DNA of 64,000 bases, taken from Serratia ficaria (GTDB lineage Bacteria > Pseudomonadota > Gammaproteobacteria > Enterobacterales > Enterobacteriaceae). Within the stretch, counting starts at the first letter, position 1, and every line of letters begins with the position of its first letter. The notes beneath the pieces are model-generated. The model had not been told where the DNA came from and did not search any database. It saw nothing but the letters and a program-made list of their open reading frames with translations. Position numbers and translations under genes: made by a program. Shown here in pieces: positions 51,388 to 60,737 of this stretch. The stretch spans positions 2,108,001 to 2,172,000 of the forward strand of contig NZ_LT906479.1 of assembly GCF_900187015.1 (NCBI RefSeq), written 5' to 3'.

Positions 51388-52590
51388 TTAACGGCAACCC
51401 GTGCAGAAGGCCGCGAGACGATCGCAACCGGTTTGCAAGCGTTCCATACTGGTGGCGTAAGAGAGGCGGAAGTAGGGGCTTATGCCGTAGGCCGCCCCCT
51501 GTACCGTCACCACATGTTGCTCTTCGATAAGCGCCATCACGAAATCGGCGTCGCTGTCGATGCGATGCCCGCCGGCGCTGGTTTTGCCGATAAATTCAGC
51601 GATGTTCACGAACAGATAGAAGGCCCCCTGCGGCCTATGGCAGCGCAGGCCGGGAATACCGGCAAGGCGCGCAAGTACGTAATCGCGGCGCTGGCGGTAG
51701 ATTTCCGCCCGCTCGGCCAGCAGATCCTGCGGGCCGTCGAGTGCGGCGACGGAGCCTGCCTGCGACAGCGTCGCCACGCCGCCGCTATTTTGCGTATTGA
51801 CGTTGCTCATGGCTTTGATCAGCGCCTGCGGGCCGCCGCAAAAACCCAGCCGCCAGCCGGTCATCGAGTAGGCTTTCGAGACGCCGTTCACCGTCAAAAC
51901 GCGATCGTACAGCCGGGGCTCCACCTGAGCCAGGGTCCAGAATTTCACGCCGTCGTACAGCAGATGCTCATAGATATCGTCGGTCATGATCCAGATCTGT
52001 GGATGACGCAGCAGCGTTTCGCCCAGCGCCTGCAGCTCGGCATGCGTGGCGACGGAGCCGGTCGGATTGCCGGGATAGTTCAACAGCAGCCATTTGGTTT
52101 TCGGCGTGATCGCCGCTTCGATGTCCTGCGGCAGCGGTTTAAAGCCATACTCTTCATGGCAGGTCACCGCAACCGGCGTTCCGCCGGCGAATTTAACGAT
52201 ATCGGCGTAGCTGATCCACGACGGCACGGGGATGATCACTTCGTCGCCGGGGTTAATCGTCGCCATCATGGCGTTGAAGATGATCTGTCGGGCGCCGCCG
52301 GCGGTCAGGATCTGGCTGACGTCATAGCGCAGTTCATTGTCGCGCAGGAACTTGCGCTGAATAGCGGCGCGCAGCGTGGGCGTGCCGTCCGTCGGCGGGT
52401 AGCGGGTATCCCCGGCGCGCGCTGCGGCGTAGGCGGCATCGATCACGTGCGGCGGTGTGGGAAAGTCCGGTTCGCCGGTCGAGAGACCGACGACGTCGAT
52501 TCCCCGCGCGGCGAGATCGCGAGCCTTTTGCGTCATGGCGACGGAGGCGGAGACGGTAACATTGTTGAGACGATCGGCGATATCAGGCAT
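51388..52590 (-). CDS. Class I/II aminotransferase (aspartate aminotransferase-like)
   Basis: A 400-residue PLP enzyme. GLSTGEPDFPTPPHVIDAA, NPGNPTGS-type NYPGNPTGS, and PLP lysine in NGVSKAYSMTGWRLGF are present, as is the C-terminal Arg in YFRLSYATS. This fits the AspC-like aspartate/aromatic group with a GEPDF-type start. It faces the pxp-like genes on the other strand. It could convert the amino acid released by the lactamase, but its substrate is not visible. Confidence 0.85.
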   Translation of the reverse strand: MPDIADRLNNVTVSASVAMTQKARDLAARGIDVVGLSTGEPDFPTPPHVIDAAYAAARAGDTRYPPTDGTPTLRAAIQRKFLRDNELRYDVSQILTAGGARQIIFNAMMATINPGDEVIIPVPSWISYADIVKFAGGTPVAVTCHEEYGFKPLPQDIEAAITPKTKWLLLNYPGNPTGSVATHAELQALGETLLRHPQIWIMTDDIYEHLLYDGVKFWTLAQVEPRLYDRVLTVNGVSKAYSMTGWRLGFCGGPQALIKAMSNVNTQNSGGVATLSQAGSVAALDGPQDLLAERAEIYRQRRDYVLARLAGIPGLRCHRPQGAFYLFVNIAEFIGKTSAGGHRIDSDADFVMALIEEQHVVTVQGAAYGISPYFRLSYATSMERLQTGCDRLAAFCTGCR

Positions 52591-52952
52591 CAGCAGCGGT
52601 TCCTGGTTACAAGGTCAGCAAACCCGCCCGCGGCGCAGAACGATCCGCCACGGGCGGCGAGAGGGGGTCAATGCACGCCAACCAGCATAGAGGCAGGTAA
52701 AGGCGGCGAGCTAATAGCGCTTTGTTGTGGGGACATAACGCAATGCGATGGCTGACGAGGTTCGCTTTCCTGGCAACCGGCGGATGGACAGGGCCGCACT
52801 TATGCGCCGGTGCTCTCTGACGGTGCAAACGTGGGAGCGTTGAAGAGCGGAGTGCCCGAAATTTCGGCGTGAGCGGCGGCCAGCGGGGTTTTTTGCTTCT
52901 GGCACCTATCTTGCTTGTCATCAGGGATACGTATTGATGTGGGACCGCTACT
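52591..52952. other. Divergent promoter region between aminotransferase and LysR genes
   Basis: A 362-bp spacer. It must hold the aminotransferase promoter (minus) and the LysR promoter (plus). I see no palindrome strong enough to name as an operator and no coding frame with protein character. Confidence 0.5.
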
Positions 52953-53876
52953 ATGAATCTTCGCCGCCTGAAATATTTCATCAAAATTGTCGACGTGGGG
53001 AGCCTGACGCAGGCCGCAGACATTCTGCACATTGCCCAGCCGGCGCTCAGCCAGCAACTGGCGACCCTGGAAGGCGAGGTCGATCAGCAGCTATTGATTC
53101 GCACCAAGCGCGGCGTAACGCCAACCGACGCTGGGAAAATTCTCTATACCCACGCCCAGGCTATTTTGCGTCAGTGCGCGCAGGCGCAGAGCGCCATCGA
53201 CGGCGCGGGGCGGACTCTGAGCGGCCAGGTCTCCGTCGGCCTGGCGCCGGGCACCGCCGCCCAGCAGCTGGCGATCCCGCTGTTGACCGAAGTGCAACGC
53301 CAGCATCCCGGAATTGTGCTCTATTTCAATGAGAACTTTGGCACGACCCTCAGCGAATTAATCATGAGCGGTCGAATGGACATGGCGGTGATTTACGGCG
53401 ATCGCGATATTCATGGCCTGCGTTTTCTACCGCTGATGAAAGAGGCGCTCTTTTTCGTCTGTCCGCATGCGTTGGGGGAGCCGCGGCGCGAAATTCCCCT
53501 CGCGGAGGTCGCCCGCTACGACCTGTTCCTGCCACGAATTTATAACATTATGCGTAAAGCCGCGGACGATGCCTTTACCCAGGTCGGGCTGAGCTATCGG
53601 GTGAAGTGCGAGATTGAATCGCAGACCTCGCTTAACGCGGCATTAGCGGCGGAGCTCGGCGGCACCATCATGCCGGAGTCCGCTGCGCGCGCTATGCTCC
53701 AGCCCGCCAATGCCTGGATGGCGAGAATTGTCGAACCCAATGTGCTCACCTCGCTCTCTTTCTGTATGTCCGACCATCTGCCGCTTTCGCAGCCCGCGGA
53801 AGCGGTGAAGGGGATTTTGCTCTCCCTGATGGCGCAGCGGACCGAGGACAATCGGCCACTAACCCTGGTGGGATAA
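52953..53876 (+). CDS. LysR-family regulator of the lactam/amino-acid locus
   Basis: A 307-residue LysR regulator. The helix-turn-helix is LTQAADILHIAQPALSQQLATLEGEV, followed by a Nac/Cbl-like substrate domain (GQVSVGLAPGTAAQQLAIPLLTEV). It is divergent from the aminotransferase and lies upstream of the carrier, SDR and transporter genes. It probably governs this locus. Confidence 0.85.
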   Translation: MNLRRLKYFIKIVDVGSLTQAADILHIAQPALSQQLATLEGEVDQQLLIRTKRGVTPTDAGKILYTHAQAILRQCAQAQSAIDGAGRTLSGQVSVGLAPGTAAQQLAIPLLTEVQRQHPGIVLYFNENFGTTLSELIMSGRMDMAVIYGDRDIHGLRFLPLMKEALFFVCPHALGEPRREIPLAEVARYDLFLPRIYNIMRKAADDAFTQVGLSYRVKCEIESQTSLNAALAAELGGTIMPESAARAMLQPANAWMARIVEPNVLTSLSFCMSDHLPLSQPAEAVKGILLSLMAQRTEDNRPLTLVG

Positions 53877-53993
53877 TAAGTCCCTCTTATTGCTTCAAAG
53901 CTAAACCCTCTTATCGACCCGCCCGATATCCGCGCTAGAGTCGCTACTCTGGCGCGCGGCGCTGCCGTGATCTGACCCTTGCGTGATGGAACC

Positions 53994-54434
53994 ATGATGG
54001 AAAAAGAACTGATAGCCCTTGAGGATGTGCGCCAGCTGGCGCAGAAAATGTACCACGCCGGATTACGGGAGCTGGAGTGGCGCGGCGCGAACTGGTCGGT
54101 TCGCCTGCACTATCCCGGCGGCGACACGATGGCCGAACCGCTGCCTCTGCCGCCGACCGTGGCCGAAACCAGCCTGCTGCCGGTGTGTTCCCCGATGCCG
54201 GGACGCCTACTGCTGAGCCACCCCAGCCATGGAGAGGCGTTCGTTAGCGAAGGGCAGCACATTGAGCCGCACGATATTCTCGCGCTGGTGCAGGTCGGGC
54301 CGCTCTATTTACCGGTGTGCAGCCCGGTGGCCGGGACGCTCAAAAGCCTTGTCGCGACGGCGGGGAGCCGGCTGGAATACGGCAGCGAGATCGCGTTGCT
54401 GCTGCCCACGGACACCGTCTTGGCGAAGTTATAA
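53994..54434 (+). CDS. Biotin-carboxyl-carrier-like protein without the biotinyl lysine
   Basis: A 146-residue AccB-like protein. The C-terminal half (62-146) has the hammerhead barrel shape of a biotinyl domain: VCSPMPGRLLL, EGQHIEPHDILALV, PVCSPVAGTLKSLV. Where the family has EAMKM, this protein reads QVGPLYL (100-106), so the lysine is replaced by Pro103 and it cannot be biotinylated. AccB-AccC pairs often accompany pxp genes; accC is absent. It may act as a scaffold in a PxpABC-like complex. A start at 53994 has only a weak ribosome site (GGAACC). Confidence 0.75.
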   Translation: MMEKELIALEDVRQLAQKMYHAGLRELEWRGANWSVRLHYPGGDTMAEPLPLPPTVAETSLLPVCSPMPGRLLLSHPSHGEAFVSEGQHIEPHDILALVQVGPLYLPVCSPVAGTLKSLVATAGSRLEYGSEIALLLPTDTVLAKL

Positions 54435-54546
54435 GCCCCCCTTATCGGGCCAAACTATTTATGTCTTATCCCCATTGGACATAACTGCATACAGTCAGAA
54501 AAACGACGTCAAAGGCAGATCGGTCTGCCATAACAGGAGAGCATAT

Positions 54547-55299
54547 ATGCCATTTTCAGATTATAAAGTGGCCCTGGTGACCGGCGCTTCCGCCGGGATG
54601 GGTGAAGCGATTGTCGAACGCCTTTGTCAGGAAGGGATTTTGGTCCATGCGGTAGCGCGTCGTCATGAACAGTTAGCCGCTCTGGCGGACAGAACCGGCT
54701 GCATTCCCCACGTCGTCGACGTCGGCGACCTTCAGGCGCTGACCGCGCTGTGCCGGGATTTGCAGGTTGATATTCTGGTGAACAACGCTGGCGTTTCCCA
54801 TCCTGGCTCCATTCTTGATGCCGATGCCGACTGGATCGATACCCAGGTGGATGTCAACCTGCGCGCCGTGCTGCACCTGTGCCGCCTGCTGGTCCCGGGG
54901 ATGGTGGCGCGCGACTGCGGCCACGTGATTAACATCACCTCCATCGCCGCGATTTATAACTTCAACGGCAATTCCATCTACCACTCCACCAAAGCGGGTG
55001 TGCATGCGCTGTCGCGCCAGCTGCGCGTCGATTGTTACGGCAAGCGGGTGCGGATCACCGAAATTTGCCCGGGGCGAGTGGCGACGGAGATCTTCGGTAA
55101 CGTTTCCGGCGATCACGAAGAGGCGCGCCGCCGTTTTATCGATGGTTTCGAGCTGCCGCAGGCAAAAGATATCGCCGACTGCGTGGCTTTTGCGCTCGCC
55201 ACGCCGGTAGCGGTTAACATCGGCAACATCGAGATCACCCCGACGCTGCAGGTTCCCGGCGGGCTATCTACGATGCGCCCCGGTGACCGCGAATCCTGA
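54547..55299 (+). CDS. Short-chain dehydrogenase/reductase (SDR)
   Basis: A 250-residue SDR from ATG 54547 (MPFSDYKVALVTGASAGMGEA), with AGGAG upstream. The NAD(P)-binding TGASAGMG, the NNAG motif (ILVNNAGVSHPG), catalytic Ser in NITSIAAIYNF, and YHSTKAG with Tyr and Lys are all present. ICPGRVATEIF follows. It is an oxidoreductase on a hydroxy or keto intermediate. Its place between the carrier-like gene and the ABC permeases ties it to the same locus. Confidence 0.87.
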   Translation: MPFSDYKVALVTGASAGMGEAIVERLCQEGILVHAVARRHEQLAALADRTGCIPHVVDVGDLQALTALCRDLQVDILVNNAGVSHPGSILDADADWIDTQVDVNLRAVLHLCRLLVPGMVARDCGHVINITSIAAIYNFNGNSIYHSTKAGVHALSRQLRVDCYGKRVRITEICPGRVATEIFGNVSGDHEEARRRFIDGFELPQAKDIADCVAFALATPVAVNIGNIEITPTLQVPGGLSTMRPGDRES

Positions 55300-55322
55300 A
55301 TGACGGCAAACGAGGAGGATAT

Positions 55323-56018
55323 ATGGCACTCGACTTCAGTAACGTGATGACTGGTCACTACGGGCAGATGATTATCGATGGCACCGCCGTCACTTTGGAA
55401 CTGGCGTTGGGTGCATGGCTGCTGGCAATGTTTATTGCGCTGTTGCTGGTGATGCTCCGCCTGAGCAACAAGCGCTTCGCGCAGCTGTTGGTGGCGGCGT
55501 ATGTGTCCTATCACCGCAACGTCCCGACGCTGATCCAGCTGATGATGTGGTATTTCGCGATCCCGACGCTGCTGCCCGAGTCGCTGCAGATGTGGGTTAA
55601 CGAGATGAATGCGGAGTTTCTGTTCTCGCTGGTCGCGCTGGGTCTGTGCCAGGCGGCTTACTTCTCTGAAGACATCCGCAGCGGCCTGCGCGCCATACAC
55701 GAGGGGCAGAATGAAGCGGCGAGGGCGCTGGGAATGGGGTATCTGCGCGCCATGCGACTGGTCATTCTGCCCCAAGGACTCCGTAACGCGCTGCCATCGG
55801 TGATTAACCACACGGTGTTGCTGTTTAAAAATACCAGCCTTGCCATGGTCATTGGCGTCGTCGAGCTGACGTACGTCACGCGCGATATTGAAAACCAGAC
55901 TTTCCGCACTTTTGAAGCGTACATAGTGGCGACGGTAGGTTACCTGGCCTTCTCTTTGCTGCTGATGGGGGGAGGGGCTCTGCTGGCCCGCCGCTTTCAG
56001 CGCGCGTACGCGAGGTAA
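55323..56018 (+). CDS. Amino-acid ABC permease, first subunit (HisQ/GltJ-like)
   Basis: A 231-residue inner-membrane permease, with AGGAGG before ATG 55323. The HisQ/GltJ family pattern is clear: ELALGAWLLAMFIALLLVMLRL, SYHRNVPTLIQLMMWYFAIPTLL, and the EAA loop NEAARALGMGYLRAMRLVILPQGLRNALP. It partners with the next permease and the ATPase. Confidence 0.88.
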   Translation: MALDFSNVMTGHYGQMIIDGTAVTLELALGAWLLAMFIALLLVMLRLSNKRFAQLLVAAYVSYHRNVPTLIQLMMWYFAIPTLLPESLQMWVNEMNAEFLFSLVALGLCQAAYFSEDIRSGLRAIHEGQNEAARALGMGYLRAMRLVILPQGLRNALPSVINHTVLLFKNTSLAMVIGVVELTYVTRDIENQTFRTFEAYIVATVGYLAFSLLLMGGGALLARRFQRAYAR

Positions 56019-56023
56019 CAAGT

Positions 56024-56785
56024 ATGTTTGATTTTTTCACGATCCTGCACGATAACGGCCTGTTGCTGCTGATGGGGCAGTATCCTGATGGCCCGCTGGG
56101 CGGGGTGCTGTGTACCTTGCTGGTGTCGCTACTGGCAGTGCTGTTCGCCTTCCCGGTCGGTGTGTTGCTATGCCTCGCTCGCCTCTCGCCGTGGCGCTGG
56201 CTGAGCTGGCCGGTAACCGGCTGGATCTATCTGTTGCGCGGTATCCCGCTGATGATGGTAGTGTTCTGGACCTATTTTTGTGTGCCGTTGCTGATCGGCC
56301 ACAACATCAGCGGCTTCAGCACCATGCTGTGTACGCTAATCATCTACGAGAGCGCCTATATTGCTGAAATCGTACGCGGCGGGATCCAGGCGCTGCCCTC
56401 GGGGCAGTACGAAGCCTCCCGAGCGCTGGGAATGGGGCATATCCGGGCGCTGCGTCTGGTGATCCTGCCGCAGGCGCTGTACAACACGCTACCGAGTCTG
56501 GTAAGCCAGCTGGTGTCGATTATCAAAGACAGTACCCTCGGCTACGTGATTAACGTTCCGGAGCTGACCTATGCGGCTAACCAGGTCAGCAACCAGTTGC
56601 TGACGAAACCGTTCCAGGTCTTCGCCATCGTAGCGCTGAGCTACTACATCATTAACTTTAGCCTGACGTGGCTGGCCAATCGCCTCGAACTACGTATCGC
56701 CGGCAGGAGGCAACGGGTGCCGCCCGCCACGGGAAAGCCGGTCACGCCGTTGGCGCTCGACCAATCGCCATCACAAACTCAATAA
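56024..56785 (+). CDS. Amino-acid ABC permease, second subunit (HisM/GltK-like)
   Basis: A 253-residue permease starting 5 bases after the first subunit. It has LLRGIPLMMVVFWTYFCVP, YESAYIAEIVRGGIQALPSGQYEASRALGMG and ALRLVILPQALYNTLPSLVSQ. The paired-permease arrangement is typical of polar amino-acid importers. Confidence 0.88.
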   Translation: MFDFFTILHDNGLLLLMGQYPDGPLGGVLCTLLVSLLAVLFAFPVGVLLCLARLSPWRWLSWPVTGWIYLLRGIPLMMVVFWTYFCVPLLIGHNISGFSTMLCTLIIYESAYIAEIVRGGIQALPSGQYEASRALGMGHIRALRLVILPQALYNTLPSLVSQLVSIIKDSTLGYVINVPELTYAANQVSNQLLTKPFQVFAIVALSYYIINFSLTWLANRLELRIAGRRQRVPPATGKPVTPLALDQSPSQTQ

Positions 56786-56794
56786 GGAGCAACC

Positions 56795-57532
56795 ATGCGA
56801 CCGATGATTCTGTTCAATCAGGTGAATAAATGGTACGGGGAATATCAGGCCCTGACCGATGTGAGCGCCGAAATCAAAAGCGGTGAAGTGGTTGTGGTGT
56901 GCGGCCCTTCCGGGTCCGGGAAGTCGACGTTAATCCGGACGGTTAACCGTCTTGAGCCTATCGAACAGGGGCAGATTCTGTTTGACGGCGTCGATATCCA
57001 TGGTTCCAGCACCCGGCTGAACCCGCTGCGGACGCGAATCGGCTTCGTATTTCAGAGCTTCAACTTGTTTCCGCACGTTTCGGTGTTGGAGAATATTATG
57101 ATGTCGCCGGTGAAAGTTCTCGGTGAGAAGCGCGCCGAGGCCCGGCGCCATGCCGGGGAGCTGTTGGAGCGCGTGGGGCTGTCGCACAAAGCCGACGTTT
57201 ACCCGGCTCAGCTTTCCGGTGGCCAGCAGCAGCGGGTGGCCATCGCCCGGGCATTGGCGATGAAACCGCCGGTGATGCTGTTCGATGAACCAACATCTGC
57301 GCTCGACCCGGAGATGGTCGGTGAGGTGTTGAGCGTGATGCGCGGGCTGGCGCAGGAAGGAATGACCATGATGTGCGTCACTCATGAAATGAACTTTGCC
57401 CGCGACGTTGCCGATACGATCTGGTTTATGGATCAGGGGCAAATACTGGAAAAGGCAGCGGCGGATAAGTTCTTCACCGCGCCGCAGCACCCGCGCGCGC
57501 GGCGTTTCCTCAATGATTTACTGGTTCACTAG
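56795..57532 (+). CDS. Amino-acid ABC transporter ATPase (GlnQ/HisP-like)
   Basis: A 245-residue ATPase. Walker [27 protein letters not shown], signature [15 protein letters not shown] and Walker [16 protein letters not shown]. With the permeases and the binding protein at 47859 it completes the importer. It is the last gene before the core region. Confidence 0.9.
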   Translation: MRPMILFNQVNKWYGEYQALTDVSAEIKSGEVVVVCGPSGSGKSTLIRTVNRLEPIEQGQILFDGVDIHGSSTRLNPLRTRIGFVFQSFNLFPHVSVLENIMMSPVKVLGEKRAEARRHAGELLERVGLSHKADVYPAQLSGGQQQRVAIARALAMKPPVMLFDEPTSALDPEMVGEVLSVMRGLAQEGMTMMCVTHEMNFARDVADTIWFMDQGQILEKAAADKFFTAPQHPRARRFLNDLLVH

Positions 57533-57604
57533 ACACTAAAGTAGCCAGAGAGGCGGCCAGGGAAAGTGAACTCGAGCCGATTTTTCAGACTTCGATAAAC
57601 AATA

Positions 57605-57685
57605 GGAGCGCTCAGTAGAACGTATTGCTTTGTAAGTTATGGATTGAAAAACCTACTGAGTCCACTGAGTGCCACCAAGCGCTCC
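57605..57685. repeat. Interrupted inverted repeat at the accessory/core boundary
   Basis: GGAGCGCTCAGTAG (57605-57618) is matched by CTACTGAG (57653-57660) and AGCGCTCC (57678-57685), its reverse complement interrupted by 17 inserted bases. It may fold as a bulged hairpin. It lies between the amino-acid transporter ATPase and ychF. Confidence 0.45.
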
Positions 57686-57701
57686 CGAGTTCAAGAAGTC
57701 G

Positions 57702-58793
57702 TTAGACGTTGAACAAGAAGTTCATCACGTCGCCGTCTTTGACGATGTAGTCTTTGCCTTCTGAACGCATCTTGCCGGCTTCTTTGGCGCCTTGCTCACC
57801 TTTGTAAGTGATGAAGTCGTCGAACGCGATGGTTTGCGCGCGGATAAAGCCTTTCTCGAAGTCGGTGTGGATTTTGCCGGCCGCCTGCGGCGCGGTAGCG
57901 CCGACCGGGATGGTCCAGGCGCGCACTTCTTTGACGCCGGCGGTGAAGTAGGTCTGCAGGTTCAGCAGCTCGTAACCGGCGCGGATCACCCGGTTCAGGC
58001 CCGGCTCTTCCAGGCCCAGCTCGGCCATAAACTCGTCGCGGTCTTCGTCTTCCAGCTCGGCAATGTCGGATTCAACCGCCGCGCACACGGCAACCACCAC
58101 CGAACCTTCTCCGGCGGCGATGTTGCGTACGGTGTCCAGGTACGGGTTGTTTTCGAAACCGTCCTCGTTGACGTTGGCGATGTACATGGTCGGTTTCAGC
58201 GTCAGGAAGCTCAGGTATTTGATCGCCGCCTTGTCTTCTTCGGTCAGATCCAGCGCGCGCAGCATGCCGGCGTTTTCCAGATGCGGCAGGCATTTCTCCA
58301 GCGCCGCCAGCTCGGCTTTCGCGTCCTTGTCGCCGCCTTTGGCTTTCTTCTGCACGCGGTGGATAGCGCGCTCGCAGGTGTCGAGGTCGGACAGCGCCAG
58401 CTCGGTGTTGATCACGTCGATGTCTTCGGCCGGATCGACCTTGTTGTTAACGTGGATGATGTTGTCGTTTTCGAAGCAGCGCACCACGTGGCCGATGGCT
58501 TCGGTTTCGCGAATGTTGGTCAGGAACTGGTTGCCCAGGCCTTCGCCCTTGGAGGCGCCTTTCACCAGGCCGGCGATGTCGACGAATTCCATGGTGGTCG
58601 GCAGAATGCGCTGCGGCTTGACGATCTCGGCCAGCTTGTCCAGACGCGGATCGGGCATCGGCACCACACCGGTGTTCGGTTCAATGGTGCAGAACGGGAA
58701 GTTGGCTGCTTCGATGCCCGCTTTGGTCAACGCGTTGAACAGGGTGGATTTGCCCACGTTAGGCAGGCCGACGATACCGCATTTGAATCCCAT
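57702..58793 (-). CDS. ychF: Ribosome-binding ATPase YchF
   Basis: A 363-residue YchF/OLA1 P-loop ATPase. [34 protein letters not shown], and the C-terminal TGS-like domain ending [14 protein letters not shown] are near-identical to the enterobacterial protein. It binds the ribosome and is linked to oxidative-stress control. In E. coli it follows pth; here a transporter gene stands between them. Confidence 0.95.
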   Translation of the reverse strand: MGFKCGIVGLPNVGKSTLFNALTKAGIEAANFPFCTIEPNTGVVPMPDPRLDKLAEIVKPQRILPTTMEFVDIAGLVKGASKGEGLGNQFLTNIRETEAIGHVVRCFENDNIIHVNNKVDPAEDIDVINTELALSDLDTCERAIHRVQKKAKGGDKDAKAELAALEKCLPHLENAGMLRALDLTEEDKAAIKYLSFLTLKPTMYIANVNEDGFENNPYLDTVRNIAAGEGSVVVAVCAAVESDIAELEDEDRDEFMAELGLEEPGLNRVIRAGYELLNLQTYFTAGVKEVRAWTIPVGATAPQAAGKIHTDFEKGFIRAQTIAFDDFITYKGEQGAKEAGKMRSEGKDYIVKDGDVMNFLFNV

Positions 58794-59054
58794 GTTGTTA
58801 TCACCTTAAATATCTTAACTATCAGCCTGTTAGGTTTAACTGGCTGCATAAAGGGCAAAATAATGCCGCCATTATACACGTAATGGGCGTTTATCTCGAT
58901 CTGACTGTGCGCCCGTCATATTTGCCCGCCTTGATGCAGCTCCAATTATTTAGGGTACGCAGGGAAGACGGATAGGGTGGCCGGTTTTTGATTGAGATTT
59001 GGATCACATTTACACATACTGACACTTCCGATTAACCGACAGGAAACGCGCCGG

Positions 59055-59081
59055 ATGTATTTCTTGCCTACGCCACCCTGA
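59055..59081 (+). CDS. Candidate leader peptide (MYFLPTPP) before the SulP gene
   Basis: ATG 59055 to TGA 59081 encodes eight residues, three of them Pro, ending PTPP before the stop. AGGAAA lies 8 bases upstream. Two small hairpins follow (59104-59118 and 59126-59138). A Pro-Pro-stop end can stall ribosomes, so this could act in attenuation. No direct evidence for translation. Confidence 0.35.
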   Translation: MYFLPTPP

Positions 59082-59103
59082 GTTGTGCCCGCCTGCTCGT
59101 TCG

Positions 59104-59138
59104 CCGCAGCGTGCGGCTCCCGTTCCCGCTCCGCGGGG
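59104..59138 (+). promoter_or_regulatory. Tandem hairpins in the SulP leader
   Basis: GCCGCA/TGCGGC (59104-59109, 59113-59118) and CCCGC/GCGGG (59126-59130, 59134-59138) are two compact stems in the last 70 bases before the SulP start. They follow a candidate leader ORF and precede a TTTT tract. Confidence 0.5.
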
Positions 59139-59170
59139 AGGCGTTTTCATCTGTCAGAAGTGAATAATTC

Positions 59171-60700
59171 ATGTTTAACCTGAGCAATTTCAGGATCGCG
59201 GACGTTAAGAATGAAGTCCTGGCGGGCTTTGTGGTGGCGGTATCGATGATCCCCGAGGCGGTCGGCTTTTCGCTGGTCGCCGGACTTTCGCCGATCGTCG
59301 GTTTGCATACCGCGTTCATCATCGGCCTGGTGACCGCGCTGTTCGGCGGCAAGCCGGGCATGGTGTCGGGCGCGGCCGGCTCGATCGTGGTGGTGTTGAT
59401 GAGCCTGGCGGCGCAGTACGGCATGGGTTACGTGCTGTGGGCGACCATTTTTGCCGGCGCGATCCAAATTCTGATCGGCGTATTCCGGCTGGGCAAGTTT
59501 ATCCGGCTGGTGCCGCTGCCGGCGATCCACGGCTTCGTCAACGGCTTGGCGATCGTCATCATGCTGGCGCAGCTGCATATGATTGCCGGGCAGGGGCCGT
59601 TAATGTACGGCCTGGTGGCGTTGGCTGTCCTGGTGGTGGTGCTGTTCCCGCGCCTGACCAGGGTCATCCCTTCTTCGCTGGCGGCGCTGTTGCTGGTGTC
59701 GGCGTTGGCGATCGGGTTCAACCTGCACACGCTGCGGGTCGGTGATCTGGCGGATATCTCCGGCTCGCTGCCGCACTTCAGCCTGCCGGTGGCGCCGTTC
59801 AATCTGGAGATGCTGAAGGTGGTGCTGCCGTATGCGGTGGTGATCGCCCTGGTCGGCCTGATTGAATCGCTGTTGACCATGACGGTGCTCGATGAAATGG
59901 GCGGAAAAAAGGGCAACGGCAACCGCGAAAGCATCGCTCAGGGCGCCGGCAATGCGATTTGCGGCCTGTTCGGCTGCTTTGCCGGCTGCGCGATGATCGG
60001 CCAGTCGATCATTAACTTTACCTCGGGCGGTCGCGGGCGCATTTCCGGCGTCGTCGGCGCCATTCTGCTGATCCTGTTCGTGGTCAGCCTGTCGCGTTAT
60101 ATCGGCCTGCTGCCGGTGGCGGCGCTGGCCGGGGTGATGCTGGTGGTGTGCTACAACACCTTCGAGTGGAGCTCGCTGCGCCGTCTGCGCCGCATGCCGA
60201 AGGCCGATGCGCTGGTAATGGTGATCGTCACCCTGATCACCATCTTTACCGATCTGGCGGTGGCGGTGATCAGCGGGGTGATCATCTCGGCGCTGGTGTT
60301 CGCCTGGCAACAGGCGCGCATTCGGGTGCGCCAGCGGCAGCTGGCGGGCGATGTGGCGGTGTATCAGCTCGAAGGCCCGCTGTTCTTCGGCTCCGCCGCG
60401 GCGTTCGCCGAGCTGTTCGATCCGAACAACGATCCGCACCACGTGGTGCTGGATTTCGCCGGCACCCGGGTGATGGACTCCAGCGGCGTGGAGGCTGTCG
60501 ACAAGCTGACGGCGCGTTATCTGGCGGCGGGGAAAAGCATTCGTCTGCGTCACCTGAGCGGCGACTGCGTGCGTTTGTTAAAGCGGGCCGGGCCGTTCTG
60601 CAGCCATGAGCTGGACGATCCTGACTACTACGTGGCGGAAGAGGGCTACGATACCGACGATCGGCGGGTGGGAGAAGAGACCTTCAATACCCGCACCTAG
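59171..60700 (+). CDS. SulP-family anion transporter with STAS domain
   Basis: A 509-residue SulP transporter: about 12 membrane segments followed by a STAS domain from about residue 395 (AVYQLEGPLFFGSAAAFAELF, VMDSSGVEAVDKL). The start EVLAGFVVAVSMIPEAVGFSLVAGLSP differs clearly from DauA (YchM), which occupies a different nearby place in E. coli. It may carry sulfate, bicarbonate or a dicarboxylate. A candidate leader peptide and hairpins precede it. Confidence 0.88.
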   Translation: MFNLSNFRIADVKNEVLAGFVVAVSMIPEAVGFSLVAGLSPIVGLHTAFIIGLVTALFGGKPGMVSGAAGSIVVVLMSLAAQYGMGYVLWATIFAGAIQILIGVFRLGKFIRLVPLPAIHGFVNGLAIVIMLAQLHMIAGQGPLMYGLVALAVLVVVLFPRLTRVIPSSLAALLLVSALAIGFNLHTLRVGDLADISGSLPHFSLPVAPFNLEMLKVVLPYAVVIALVGLIESLLTMTVLDEMGGKKGNGNRESIAQGAGNAICGLFGCFAGCAMIGQSIINFTSGGRGRISGVVGAILLILFVVSLSRYIGLLPVAALAGVMLVVCYNTFEWSSLRRLRRMPKADALVMVIVTLITIFTDLAVAVISGVIISALVFAWQQARIRVRQRQLAGDVAVYQLEGPLFFGSAAAFAELFDPNNDPHHVVLDFAGTRVMDSSGVEAVDKLTARYLAAGKSIRLRHLSGDCVRLLKRAGPFCSHELDDPDYYVAEEGYDTDDRRVGEETFNTRT

Positions 60701-60737
60701 CGGCAAGCAGCGGGCGTCAGGCCCGCTGCGGCAAGAC

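Noticed and set aside
53994..54434. Functional AccB biotin carrier of acetyl-CoA carboxylase
   Set aside because: The biotinylation lysine is missing and no accC follows.
57792..58883. 363-codon plus-strand frame over ychF
   Set aside because: Exact antisense of ychF, which is a well-conserved protein.
59171..60700. DauA (YchM) C4-dicarboxylate transporter
   Set aside because: Shorter, with a different N-terminal sequence and different gene position than E. coli dauA.
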